A stretch of 64,000 bases of DNA from Streptomyces fulvorobeus (lineage in GTDB: Bacteria; Actinomycetota; Actinomycetes; Streptomycetales; Streptomycetaceae). The stretch lies in assembly GCF_013167895.1 (NCBI RefSeq), contig NZ_BLWC01000001.1, positions 2,232,001 through 2,296,000 on the forward strand. Direction: 5' to 3'. Positions 45,645-54,615 of the stretch are shown piece after piece. The notes below the pieces were generated by a model. That model saw nothing but the letters and a program-made list of their open reading frames with translations. It was not told where the DNA came from and searched no databases. A program made the position numbers and the translations under genes. The number at the start of each line of letters is the position of its first letter. Position 1 is the first letter of the stretch.

Positions 45645-46282
45645 CTACGCCGCCACCCTCACCGCGAGTGGCTCCCTTCGTCCCGCGCCCAGGCGCAGCT
45701 TGGCCAAGACCGCTGCCACCACCTCGTCCGGGTGGTCCCGGACCAGGGACGGGCCACGGTGACCACCTCGATGCCGTGGGTCTCCAGTTTGAGGCGGCGG
45801 CGGGTCTCGCGGGCGACGAAGTCGGCCGCCGCGCGCGGCCTGCGGACGCACGGTACGCCCTCGAAGAGCAGGCTGGGCGGCGGCCGGCGGGTGCGTCGGA
45901 TGCGTACGTACGCGATGTCCCGCAGCTTGCGCCCCTCGTGGAGCAGCACGTCCACCGTGCCGCTGCCCGTACCGCGTACCCGGTAGAGCGACAGCGCCGC
46001 CTCGCCCGTCACCACGGCTGTCGCGCCGGACAGCGGGGCCGAGCCCGGTCCCGCGGCGTAGAGGACCGCCGCCGGCATCCGCTGGTACGGGTCCGGGGCG
46101 CCGGTCTGTATCAACGTCACCCGTGGCAGCACCCGCTGCCACGGACCCCCCGGCCGGCACCGGCGCCCGATCATGCTCCTGGCCACTCCGGCGGCCTGGA
46201 GCTGGCGGTGGGTGGCCAGGCCCCGCTGCCGGCCCGCGAGCCGGTCGAGCGTCCTGACATCGGCTTTCCGCGCAGCGGCCAT
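45645..46282 (-). CDS. AbiEi-antitoxin-like/DUF559-type protein, shortened and frameshifted
   Basis: The N-terminal part (RTLDRLAGRQRGLATHRQLQ, then VARSMIGRRCRPGGPWQRVL) is like the wHTH found ahead of DUF559 (Vsr-related nuclease) domains. The C-terminus ETHGIEVVTVARPW continues in another frame as DHPDEVVAAVLAKL; one base added at CCC 45737-45739 joins them (212 residues). Typical relatives are about 280-300 residues and have a central nuclease segment that seems missing here between CVRRPRAAADF and RRRLKLETHG. It may therefore be a decayed gene. ATG 46282 follows GGAGGAGGG. The frameshift is less certain than the others in this window. Confidence 0.6.
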
Positions 46283-46531
46283 GGTTCCCTCCTCCCCATG
46301 GAGGCGCCGGTTCCAACCGAAGGGGGCGATTGCGGACTCCGCGTCGCGTGTTGCGCTGCGCAAGGTCCGCGATACGCGTGCAGGCGCGATACCGGGCCCC
46401 GCGCCGCCGGGACCCCCGGCACGCCGCCGCCCGGTCCCCGCCGGACGACGTACCGCTGCACGATGCCGACTACGCCACGACAGCCACCCTTAGGATTGGC
46501 GCAGACCAGACACAAGGCGAGGTGGCGGCAG

Positions 46532-46855
46532 ATGCGGAAGACGGCGAAGGTTCCGGCAGCGGTGGTGGCGGCGAGCGGGCTCGTCGGGGGGTACGGGGTC
46601 GCCCGGTGGACCAGGAAGCGTCCGCTCGGCGGGGTGGCGCTGGCCGCCGCCGGCGCCGTCGCCGCGTACGAGTGGAACCGGCAGGCGGGGCCGCGTGCCG
46701 CCGCGGGGCTGACCGTCGCGTACGTCGCCGCGTTCGCCGGCTCGCACCCGCTCGCCAAGAAGCTGGGCGCGTGGCCCGCGGTGTTCACGGTGGCGGGCGG
46801 CGTCGCCGCGGCCTCCTGGGCGGTCACCCGCCGTGCCGAGGGCACACGCACCTAG
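46532..46855 (+). CDS. Small hypothetical membrane protein
   Basis: The 107-residue protein has several hydrophobic segments (PAAVVAASGLVGGYGVARW, LGGVALAAAGAVAAYEW, AAGLTVAYVAAFAGSHPL and WPAVFTVAGGVAAASWAV) and a short basic tail. No family recognised; small DUF-like membrane proteins of this type are common in Streptomyces. I chose ATG 46532, with AGGTGG a few bases upstream. It is followed by a divergent-facing 142-base gap with short proline-rich repeats and no gene. Confidence 0.7.
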   Translation: MRKTAKVPAAVVAASGLVGGYGVARWTRKRPLGGVALAAAGAVAAYEWNRQAGPRAAAGLTVAYVAAFAGSHPLAKKLGAWPAVFTVAGGVAAASWAVTRRAEGTRT

Positions 46856-46997
46856 AACACCCGCCGTATGCACGCCTGCCGCACACCTGAACACCAGCCG
46901 CACGCCCGCCCGCCCGAACACCCGCCCCCCACCCCAGGTTCTCCCGCCGCGCGCAGAGAGCGGAGACCCGAACGCAAACCGGGCAGGCGAATCGCCC

Positions 46998-48485
46998 TCA
47001 GGCCCCCAGCCCGTGCGACACCGTGTAGATCAGCAGGCCCACCAGCGCCCCCACCACCGTGCCGTTGATCCGGATGAACTGGAGGTCCCGGCCGATGTTC
47101 GCCTCGATCTTCTTCGACGTCTGACCCGCGTCCCAGCCGGCCACCGTGTCGCTGATCAGCGACGTGATCTCCGAGCGGTAGGTCGTCACGACGTACACCG
47201 CCGCGTCCTCCAGCCAGCCCTCCAGCTTGGCCTGCAACCGGTCGTCCGTGGCCAGCCTGGCGCCGAGCGACATCAGTGAGGCCCTCGCCCGCAGCCGCAG
47301 TTCGCTCTGCTCGTCCTCCGCCGCCGCGATGATCATCGTGCGTACGGACGACCAGGCCGAGGCGATGACGTCCTGGACCTCGCCGCGCCCCAGGATCTCC
47401 GACTTCAGCCGCTCCACCCGCGCCCGGGTGTCCGAGTCCATCTGGAGGTCGGCCGCGAAGTCCGTCAGGAACGTGTCGATCGAGCCGCGCGCGGGGTGGG
47501 CCGGCATGTCCCGCATCTCCGTCACGAAGCGGAGCAGCTCCTTGTAGACCCGCTCCCCCACCCGCTTGTCGACGAACTTCGGCGTCCAGCCCGGCGCCCC
47601 GCCCTGCACCGCGTCCATCACCGAGTCGCCGTGCAGGACCAGCCAGTCGTGCGCGCGTACGCAGACCAGGTCGACGACCTTGCGGTGGCCGCCGTCCGAG
47701 ACGATCTTCTCCAGCATCTTGCCGAGCCCCGGCCCGACCTCCGCCGACTCGGCCCGCCGTGTGATCGCCTCGCCGACGATCGCCTGCACGTCGGCGTCCC
47801 GCAGCACGGTCAGCGCGCCGCGCAGCGCCGTGGCCAGTTCGGCGGTGACCCGGTCGGCGTGGTCCGGCTCCGCCAGCCACGCGCCGAGCCGCGCGCCGAT
47901 CCCCAGAGCGTGAATTCGGTCACGGACGACCTCTCCGGAGAGAAAGTTCTCGCCCACGAAGGAACCGAGTGACGTCCCGAGTTGATCCTTCTTGGTGGCG
48001 ATGATGGCGGTGTGGGGGATGGGCAGGCCGAGCGGACGCCGGAAGAGCGCTGTCACGGCGAACCAGTCCGCTACCGCCCCCACCATGCCCGCCTCGGCAG
48101 CCGCCGCGACGTAGGCCGGCCAGCCGCTCACCCCTGCGCTCTTGGCCCAGGTGGCCAGGACGTAGATCAGTGCGACGAGCAGGAGGAGACCGGTGGCGGT
48201 GGCCTTCATCCGGCGTACGCCCCGGCGCTTCTCCTCGTCCGCTGCCGTGTACGCGAACACGGCGAGCGGCGTGGAGCGCCGCCCACCGCCCGTATCGTGT
48301 CCAGCCGTGGGACCGGCATCCGCCCGCCCCGGCTGCTTCCCGGCATCGGTCACCCGTCCCGCTCCCTGTTCCGCTTTCTGTCCGGCGTCGTGCGCCCCGG
48401 GGTCCTGCCCGTCGCGCGCTCCGGATTCGGTCCGTTCCATGCGTCCCACCCGTCCGCGTACGACTCGCCCCCGTGCCGTACGCAT
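46998..48485 (-). CDS. DUF445 membrane-associated protein
   Basis: The roughly 495-residue protein has a disordered N-terminal 85 residues, two hydrophobic segments (TGLLLLVALIYVLATWAKS and the VAAAAEAGMVGAVADWFAV region), a long soluble helical region and a final hydrophobic segment (FIRINGTVVGALVGLLIYTV). This is the DUF445 (YheB/YjiN) pattern, a family found on bacterial membranes whose function is unknown. ATG 48485 is preferred because GGTAGGG lies four bases upstream; ATG 48440 is an alternative. Confidence 0.87.
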   Translation of the reverse strand: MRTARGRVVRGRVGRMERTESGARDGQDPGAHDAGQKAEQGAGRVTDAGKQPGRADAGPTAGHDTGGGRRSTPLAVFAYTAADEEKRRGVRRMKATATGLLLLVALIYVLATWAKSAGVSGWPAYVAAAAEAGMVGAVADWFAVTALFRRPLGLPIPHTAIIATKKDQLGTSLGSFVGENFLSGEVVRDRIHALGIGARLGAWLAEPDHADRVTAELATALRGALTVLRDADVQAIVGEAITRRAESAEVGPGLGKMLEKIVSDGGHRKVVDLVCVRAHDWLVLHGDSVMDAVQGGAPGWTPKFVDKRVGERVYKELLRFVTEMRDMPAHPARGSIDTFLTDFAADLQMDSDTRARVERLKSEILGRGEVQDVIASAWSSVRTMIIAAAEDEQSELRLRARASLMSLGARLATDDRLQAKLEGWLEDAAVYVVTTYRSEITSLISDTVAGWDAGQTSKKIEANIGRDLQFIRINGTVVGALVGLLIYTVSHGLGA

Positions 48486-48582
48486 TGTCCCTACCTCACC
48501 TACTCCCGGGCCGCATGTCGAGTTCCCGACGGCCTGTCGCATCATGGGACCAGTTCGATCTTCACGAGGAGACACACCGCAC

Positions 48583-49827
48583 ATGCCGAGGCGCCGGAGC
48601 TATGCCCTGCTCATCGCCCTTGCGGCGGGCACAGCCGTACTCGCCGCCGTCATCGCCTTCGGGACGACGCTCCTGACCGGGGCCCGGCCGGGGCTCCGGC
48701 CCGGGCCGGAGCCGCACGCGGCGGCCCGTCCCCCGGCCGCACCGGCCAACTCCGCGGGCACCTGGGTCGCGACGTGGACCGCGGCAGCCGTCGGCGCCGA
48801 ACCCGGCACCGCGCGCGGACTCCCCGGCCGTACCATCCGCAACACCGTGCACACGAGTGTCGCGGGCGACGCGGCCCGCATCACCCTCTCCAACCTCTTC
48901 GGTACGGCTCCCCTCGTCGTCGACCGCGCCACCGTCAACACCCGGCCCGTCACCTTCCGGGGCGCGCGCCTCGTCAGCGTCCCGGCCGGCGAGCAGGTGG
49001 TCAGTGACCCGGTCGTCGTTCCGGTGGCCTCCGACGCCGACCTGATCGTCAGCTTCCGTACCCCCAGGGCCTCCGGGCCGGTCACCTTCCACCCGAACTC
49101 CCATCAGACCTCCTACGTGGCCGACGACCGGGGCACCTGGCGGACCACCGACTGGCGTTATCTGACGGCCGTCGACGTCCGCAACAAGACGACGCCCGGC
49201 ACGATCGTGGTGCTGGGTGACTCCCTCGCCGCGGGCAGCGGCTCCACCACCGACGCCAACAACCGCTGGCCCGACCTGCTCTCCGACCGGCTTCGCGGCC
49301 GGTACGGCGTCGTCAACCAGGGCATAGCAGGGAACCGGCTCCTGGCCGACGGCCCGAACCCGCTGACCGGACCCAACGGCACGAGCCGCTTCGCACGCGA
49401 CGTGCTGTCGGTGGCCGGGGCCAGGACGGTGGTCATCGCGCTCGGCATCAACGACGTGCAGCAGGCCCCGCAGGAGCCCGACCCGCAGCGCATCCTCTCC
49501 GGCCTCCGCTCCCTGACCGCTCAGGCGCATGCCCGGGGGCTGCGGGTCGTCGGCGCGACTCTCACCCCGTACCAGGGCTACCCGACGTGGACGCCCGAAC
49601 GGAACGCGGTACGGCTGGCCGTCAACGAGCAGATCAGGGCGGGCACCGTCTTCGACGCGTACGTGGACTTCGACCGGGCGGTGCGCGACCCGTACGCGAA
49701 GGACCGCATCCTGGCGGCGTACGACTCGGGCGACCGGCTCCACCTCAACGACGACGGCTACCGGGCGCTGGCGGAGCTGATCGACCTGCAACAGCTGGTG
49801 GACACACCGAAGTCCGACGAGCTGTGA
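48583..49827 (+). CDS. Secreted SGNH/GDSL-family hydrolase
   Basis: A 414-residue esterase: an N-terminal signal/anchor (SYALLIALAAGTAVLAAVIAFG), a beta-rich N-terminal domain (about 55-200) and an SGNH domain with block I GDSLAAGSGS (Ser), block II around NQGIAGN, block III GINDVQ and block V DRLHLND (Asp/His). These enzymes deacylate esters of sugars or lipids outside the cell. The ATG at 48583 has GAGGAG about 11 bases upstream, a rather wide spacing. It is divergent from the DUF445 gene, with only 97 bases between them. Confidence 0.92.
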   Translation: MPRRRSYALLIALAAGTAVLAAVIAFGTTLLTGARPGLRPGPEPHAAARPPAAPANSAGTWVATWTAAAVGAEPGTARGLPGRTIRNTVHTSVAGDAARITLSNLFGTAPLVVDRATVNTRPVTFRGARLVSVPAGEQVVSDPVVVPVASDADLIVSFRTPRASGPVTFHPNSHQTSYVADDRGTWRTTDWRYLTAVDVRNKTTPGTIVVLGDSLAAGSGSTTDANNRWPDLLSDRLRGRYGVVNQGIAGNRLLADGPNPLTGPNGTSRFARDVLSVAGARTVVIALGINDVQQAPQEPDPQRILSGLRSLTAQAHARGLRVVGATLTPYQGYPTWTPERNAVRLAVNEQIRAGTVFDAYVDFDRAVRDPYAKDRILAAYDSGDRLHLNDDGYRALAELIDLQQLVDTPKSDEL

Positions 49828-49848
49828 CCCGGCCCTGACTGCCCCGCT

Positions 49849-49885
49849 GTCTGTCTGCCGGGGTCCGGTACCCCGGCAGACAGAC
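49849..49885. terminator. Bidirectional terminator
   Basis: A perfect 16-bp stem (49849-49864 with 49870-49885), loop CCGGT, between the convergent SGNH and DUF1707 genes. The right arm is followed by a further GGCAGACAGACAG repeat, an extra copy of part of the stem. Confidence 0.88.
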
Positions 49886-49911
49886 GGGCAGACAGACAGA
49901 CCGGGCGGGGG

Positions 49912-50568
49912 TCAGGAGCCGCCGGTCAGCTTCCGCCGCCCGGCCTTCGACCACTTGCGCTGCACGTCCACCCCGCCCAGCAGCGCGAAGCCGACGATCC
50001 GCACCCGGGGCGCGCCCGGCACCGGCTCGGCCTCCTCGCTCATGGGGGAGTACTCGCCGAAGCCGCCCATGACGCCCACGCCGTCGACCTCCAGATGGAC
50101 GTCGGGCTCGACCGTGACCCCGATCCCGCCCATGACCGCGAAGCAGCGGACGAGGACCTCGCGCTCCTCGAAACGGGCCTCACGCAGGTCGAGGTGGCCG
50201 CCGCCCCACATCGCGAAGGCGGTGAACTCACGGCCCACGGTCCACCGGCCGCCACGGTTGAACCCGCCCCAGAAGGCGAAAGCCCTCCTGGACGTGGCAG
50301 GTCCGCCGATGCGCTCCACCCAGGTCCCGTCCCGCCCGGCCGGGACGGGAGAGGCAGCACCCGCGGGCTCCATGGTCGACCCCGGCGACGGCAGGTCCCG
50401 GACCAGCGGCGCCAACTCCCCGTGCGTACGGGCCTTGAGCGCCGCGTCTAGCCGGTGCTCGAACTCGTCCGTCTCCAGCCGGCCCTCGGCCACCGCCTCG
50501 CGCAGCCGCTCAGCGACCCGGTCGCGCTCGGTATCGGAAGCGCGCATATCCGGAAGTTCACTTGTCAT
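49912..50568 (-). CDS. DUF1707 domain protein with LiaF-like C-terminus
   Basis: A 218-residue protein with the DUF1707 (SHOCT-like) motif near the N-terminus (MRASDTERDRVAERLREAVA, then GRLETDEFEHRL) and a C-terminal repetitive region like DUF2154/LiaF (FAFWGGFNRGGRW, FAVMGGIGVTVEP, GVMGGFGEYSP). Such proteins are common in actinobacteria; the LiaF-like part is linked with envelope-stress sensing in other bacteria. No membrane helix is apparent. ATG 50568 is chosen because the DUF1707 motif starts seven residues later. Confidence 0.88.
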   Translation of the reverse strand: MTSELPDMRASDTERDRVAERLREAVAEGRLETDEFEHRLDAALKARTHGELAPLVRDLPSPGSTMEPAGAASPVPAGRDGTWVERIGGPATSRRAFAFWGGFNRGGRWTVGREFTAFAMWGGGHLDLREARFEEREVLVRCFAVMGGIGVTVEPDVHLEVDGVGVMGGFGEYSPMSEEAEPVPGAPRVRIVGFALLGGVDVQRKWSKAGRRKLTGGS

Positions 50569-50636
50569 ACCGAGCAGCCTAGGGAACACGTCCCGCGCAC
50601 GTCATCGACGGCGGGACCACGCCCCGGTCCACGTGC

Positions 50637-50770
50637 TCAGCCGCCGGGCGCCGAACCCGCCTCGTGCATCCTCGCGATCACGGCCTCGATGTCCGGCTCC
50701 CGCACCGAGAGATCCACCATCGGATAGCCGGCGGCGATCCGCGCCACCAGGGGCGCAGCCGCCGCGACCG
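50637..50770 (-). pseudogene. 3' remnant of an ABC transporter ATP-binding gene
   Basis: A frame of about 44 codons reads APLVARIAAGYPMVDLSVRE then PDIEAVIARMHEAGSAPGG and a TGA stop. This is the characteristic end of a DrrA-type exporter ATPase (VxDLSVREPDIEAVIARxY). No start or upstream domains (Walker A, signature) are found; the preceding bases become the PBP leader. It is a decayed fragment, perhaps left by deletion of an ABC exporter next to the PBP gene. Confidence 0.75.
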
Positions 50771-50892
50771 GTTGTCACCGCCGCGAGCCGCGTCGCCGCC
50801 GCGAGCACCGATCGGAGGAGAATCCTCAAGTTATCGGCACAAAAAGTGCACTATGGGACGAATGACCACGGCGCCGAGGAGTCCCCACCGAC

Positions 50893-53243
50893 ATGAGCGA
50901 CGCGCAGCACTGGGCCCCGCGCGACCCCGACGGCCGGCCCCTGCCCGCCGGCTCCCCCGGGGCGCGGGGCGCGAAAGAGGAGGAGGGGCGCGTCAAGCGC
51001 CCCAGGCGCACCGGCCCGCGCCGGGCCCTCCCCACCTGGCGCATGCTCCTGGGCACCCTCCTCGGTGTCGCGCTCCTCCTCATCGGCGGTCTCATCGCCG
51101 GGTACCAGCTCGTCGACATTCCGGCCGCCAACGCCAGCGCCACCGCCCAGTCCAACACCTACCTCTACGAGGACGGCACGGTCATCGCCCGCGACGGCGA
51201 GGTCAACCGCGAGAACGTCCGCCTCAGCCAGGTCCCCCTCACCGTCCAGCGCGCCGTACTCGCCGCCGAGGACCGCGACTTCCACTCCGAGCGCGCCGTC
51301 GACATCAAGGCCATGGGCCGCGCCGCCTGGAACACCCTCACGGGCAAGGGCAGACAGGGCGGCTCGACCATCACCCAGCAGTACGTCAAGAACTACTACC
51401 TCGGCCAGGAACAGACCGTCGTCCGCAAGGCCAAGGAGTTCTTCATCGCGATCAAGCTCGACCGCGAGGAGACCAAGGACGAGATCCTGGAGGGCTACCT
51501 CAACACCAGCTACTTCGGCCGCAACGCGTACGGCATCCAGGCCGCCGCCCAGGCGTACTACGGCAAGAACGTCGAGGACCTCACCACCGCCGAAGGCGCG
51601 TACCTCTCCACCCTCCTCAACGCCCCCAGCGCGTACGACGTCGTCGCGCACCCCGAGAACCGGCCCGACGTCGTCGCCCGCTGGAACTACGTCCTGGACG
51701 GCATGGTCAAGGAGGACTGGCTCACCGCCGCCGGACGCTCCGCCACCCGGTTCCCCGTACCGGGCGAGACCAAGCCCGCGACGGGCCTCTCCGGACAGCG
51801 CGGCTACCTCGTCCAGGCGGCCCGTGACCACCTCACGAGCACCGGGGTCATCGACGAGAAGACACTCGCCGCCGGCGGCTACCGCGTCACCACCACCCTG
51901 GACAGGGCGAAGCAGGACGCCCTCGTCGACGCCGTCGACAGGAACGTCATCTCCCTGACCAGCGACACCCGGGCGATCGACCGCAACGTGCGCGTCGGCG
52001 GCGCCTCCATCGACGTGGACTCCGGCGAGGTGGTCGCGATGTACGGCGGCGTCGACTACACCAGGCAGTACGTCAACAACGCGACCCGACGCGACTACCA
52101 GGTCGGCTCCACCTTCAAGCCCTTCGTCTTCACCTCCGCCGTCGCCAACGGCTCCACCACCCAGGACGGCCGCCCCATCGGCCCCGAGACGGTCTACGAC
52201 GGCACCAACAAACGCATGGTGGTGGGCCCGGAAGGCCCCACCGGATACGCCCCCGCCAACGAGGACGACACCGACTACGGGGCCGTCACCGTCCGCACCG
52301 CCACCGACAGGTCCGTCAACGCGGTCTACGCCCAGATGGCCCAGGACGTCGGCCCCGGCAAGGTCGAGGACACCGCCGTCGGCCTCGGCGTCCCCGAGAA
52401 CACCCCCGACCTGACCGCGTCACCGTCCATCGCGCTCGGCACCGCCACCGCCAGCGTCCTGGACATGACCAAGGCGTACGCCACCCTCGCCGACCACGGC
52501 AGGCACGGCACGTACACCCTGGTCAAGAAGGTCACCAAGGACGGCGGGACCATCACGCTCCCGGCCAGGGAGACCGAACAGGCCGTCAGCCGGACCGCGG
52601 CCGACACCACCACGGCGATCCTGCGCAGCGTCGTCGACGGCGGCACCGGAACCGCCGCAGGGGCGGCCGGGCGCCCCGCCGCCGGCAAGACCGGCACGGC
52701 GGAAGAGGACAAGGCCGCCTGGTTCGCCGGCTACACCCCCGACCTCGCGACCGTCGTCGCCGTCATGGGCCAGGACCCCGCGACCGGCGCCCAGACACCG
52801 CTGTACGGAGCGCTCGGCCTGACCCGGATGAACGGCGGCGGCCCGCCCGCCGCCACCTGGGCCGACTACACCGCGGCGGCCCTCGGCGACACCGCGCCGC
52901 GCGAGTTCGAACTCGAACTCCAGGAAGGCGCCGACGAGTCCGCCCCGCCGACCGGGGAAGAACCCGAACCGGAACCCGAAGGCACCGGCGACACCCCTGC
53001 CGAACCCACCGAACCCACCGAAACGACGGGCACGCCGTCCGAGGCCCCGTCCCCCGCCTCACCCCCGGCCGCCCCGCCACCAGCGCCGCCACCACCCCGG
53101 ACGCCACCGGAGGCGGGACAGACACCGGAGGCAGAGGCGCCACCGGTACCGCAGCCGCAGAAACCGCGGAAACGGAAGAAGCCCCCGGCAACACCGGAGG
53201 CTCCCTCGAAGGCGTACGCGGTGCCCGCCCACAGGCCCCATGA
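50893..53243 (+). CDS. Class A penicillin-binding protein (transglycosylase/transpeptidase; tail frameshifted)
   Basis: A bifunctional cell-wall synthase. After a basic cytoplasmic N-terminus and one membrane anchor (about residues 55-78), the GT51 domain has AAEDRDFHSE and GGSTITQQYVKN. The transpeptidase has GSTFKPF (catalytic Ser), SVN and KTGTA. The tail is an extended Pro/Thr/Glu-rich region; the frame is lost at the CCCCC run 53062-53066. Adding one C gives a Thr/Gly-rich tail ending GVRGARPQAP at the TGA 53241-53243, total 783 residues, instead of running into the sugE gene. It polymerises glycan strands and cross-links peptides at the membrane face. Confidence 0.93.
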
Positions 53244-53263
53244 CCCGCGCGGCGCACCCGGGT

Positions 53264-53584
53264 TCAGTGGCCCGAGGTCACCTTCAGACCCACCACGGCC
53301 ACCAGCAGCAGACAGACGAAGAAGATCCGGGCCGCGGTGGCGGGCTCACCCAGCACCACCATGCCGAGCACCGCCGCACCGGCCGCACCGATACCGACCC
53401 ACACACCGTAGGCCGTTCCGATCGGCAGCGTCTTCGCCGCATGGGAGAGCAACACCATGCTCGCGACGATCCCGAGGCCGGTGAACACGCTCGGCCACAG
53501 CCGCGTGAACCCCTCGGTGTACTTCATCCCGACCGACCAGCCCACTTCGAGCAGACCGGCGACCACCAGCAGAACCCAGGCCAT
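53264..53584 (-). CDS. sugE: SMR-family guanidinium exporter (SugE/Gdx)
   Basis: The 106-residue protein has four membrane helices. The first contains the essential Glu (AGLLEVGWSVGMKYT), and the sequence GLLEVGW.VG.KYTEGF is a SugE/Gdx signature rather than EmrE type. Gdx proteins export guanidinium in exchange for protons as antiparallel dimers. A guanidine-III riboswitch-like leader precedes the gene, which supports this role strongly. ATG 53584 has GGAAGGTG upstream. It is convergent with the PBP gene. Confidence 0.93.
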   Translation of the reverse strand: MAWVLLVVAGLLEVGWSVGMKYTEGFTRLWPSVFTGLGIVASMVLLSHAAKTLPIGTAYGVWVGIGAAGAAVLGMVVLGEPATAARIFFVCLLLVAVVGLKVTSGH

Positions 53585-53623
53585 GACAGGCACCTTCCGA
53601 CGAGAACACGCGAACAACACGGT

Positions 53624-53665
53624 GCGTCGTCTTTGCGGGGCCCGGTACGGCGCGTCTCGTCGGGG
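53624..53665 (-). ncRNA. Guanidine-III (ykkC-III) riboswitch candidate
   Basis: On the minus strand the leader reads CCCCGACGAGACGCGCCGTA then CCGGGCCCCGCAAAGACGAC, ending GC. This closely follows the guanidine-III class: CCGACGAG, GCGCCGTACC and CAAAGACGRCGC elements that form a compact pseudoknot. It ends about 40 bases before the sugE ATG. In actinobacteria this class usually turns on guanidine exporter or carboxylase genes when guanidine binds. Matched from memory, not by a covariance search. Confidence 0.8.
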
Positions 53666-53773
53666 TCCCTCCACCGTAGCAAGAACACGGCGAAAAGCCC
53701 GGTGACACCGGTCACCAGGCTCTCCCGGCCGCCATCCGGGCGCCGCCCCCGCGGGGTACGGACAGCGCCCCGG

Positions 53774-54115
53774 CTACAGGTACAGACCCGTCGAATCCAC
53801 CGCACCCTCGAACCGGTCCGCGGCCACCGCGTGCAGATCCCGCTCCCGCATCAGTACGTACGCCACGCCCCGCACCTCGACCTCGGCACGGTCCTCGGGG
53901 TCGTACAGCACCCGGTCCCCCGGCTCCACCGTCCGCACGTTCTGGCCGACCGCGACCACCGCGGCCCACGCGAGGCGCCGGCCGACCGCCGCCGTCGCCG
54001 GAATCAGGATGCCACCGCCCGAGCGCCGCTCGCCCTCGGGCGAATCGGACCGCACCAGCACGCGGTCGTGCAGCATACGGATGGGCAGCTTGTCGTCGTG
54101 GGTGTTGTCGCTCAC
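53774..54115 (-). CDS. GroES-like (Cpn10 family) co-chaperonin paralogue
   Basis: The 113-residue protein shows the GroES fold: IRMLHDRVLVRSDSPEGERR, SGGGILIPA, VVAVGQNVRTVEPGDRVLY. The usual mobile-loop region (RSGGGILIP) is present. It lies away from any groEL, and the C-terminal half is longer than in standard GroES (about 97 residues), so it is a divergent paralogue rather than the main co-chaperonin. Annotated proteins of this kind are standard in Streptomyces. The 189-base gap before sugE holds the riboswitch leader. Confidence 0.88.
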   Translation of the reverse strand: MSDNTHDDKLPIRMLHDRVLVRSDSPEGERRSGGGILIPATAAVGRRLAWAAVVAVGQNVRTVEPGDRVLYDPEDRAEVEVRGVAYVLMRERDLHAVAADRFEGAVDSTGLYL

Positions 54116-54169
54116 GAGCCGAAACCTACCTGCTCACACCCGCGCCGCACGCCCCAGGGGTGGCGCCCG

Positions 54170-54487
54170 TCACTTCCTGCGCCGCACCGACACCGTGAGC
54201 AGGCCGACCACGCCCACCACGAGCAGCGCGGCCGGAATCACACGCTCCAGACGCGGCGAGCCGTCCTTCGCCACGAACCGCGCCTTCACGTCCGACACCG
54301 AACGGTTCACCGCGACGAACGCGCGCCCGGCCGTCCGGTCCACCGTCCCGGCCACCTTGGCCTTCGCGTCACCCATGATCGTCTTCGGGTGCACCCGCAC
54401 CCCGATCTCGTCGAGCACCACGGCGAGCCGCTCGCGCCTGGTGATGATGTCCGCCTCGATCTGCGCAGGGGTCCTGGCATCCGACAC
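54170..54487 (-). CDS. DUF3618 membrane protein
   Basis: The 105-residue protein has the DUF3618 N-terminal motif (RTPAQIEADIITRRERLAVV then LDEIGVRVHPKTI), a short helical stretch and a C-terminal membrane helix (VIPAALLVVGVVGLLTVSV) with a basic end RRRK. It is a small tail-anchored-like protein of unknown function, common in actinobacteria, often near a DUF4235 or Bcp gene. Here it is divergent from bcp. Confidence 0.9.
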   Translation of the reverse strand: MSDARTPAQIEADIITRRERLAVVLDEIGVRVHPKTIMGDAKAKVAGTVDRTAGRAFVAVNRSVSDVKARFVAKDGSPRLERVIPAALLVVGVVGLLTVSVRRRK

Positions 54488-54615
54488 TGCGCCGCCTCCG
54501 TGGTCGTCGTCCGGTAAAGATTCATCGACAGTCTGTCAGCTCGACCGCCCGTACACCCGGCGGCACCCCTATTACGCTCGGTCCCAGACACCTGATGTGC
54601 CACTTGAGGAGAACC

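Noticed and set aside
42864..46282. Classical toxin-antitoxin pair made by the AbiEi-like gene and its neighbour
   Set aside because: No AbiEii-type nucleotidyltransferase toxin is present; the neighbour is a STAND ATPase and the AbiEi-like protein seems degraded.
53244..53484. PBP C-terminus extending to 53484 as the uncorrected frame reads
   Set aside because: It would overlap the sugE gene antisense and has atypical Arg/Pro-rich sequence; the corrected frame ends at 53243 with a family-like Thr/Gly-rich tail.
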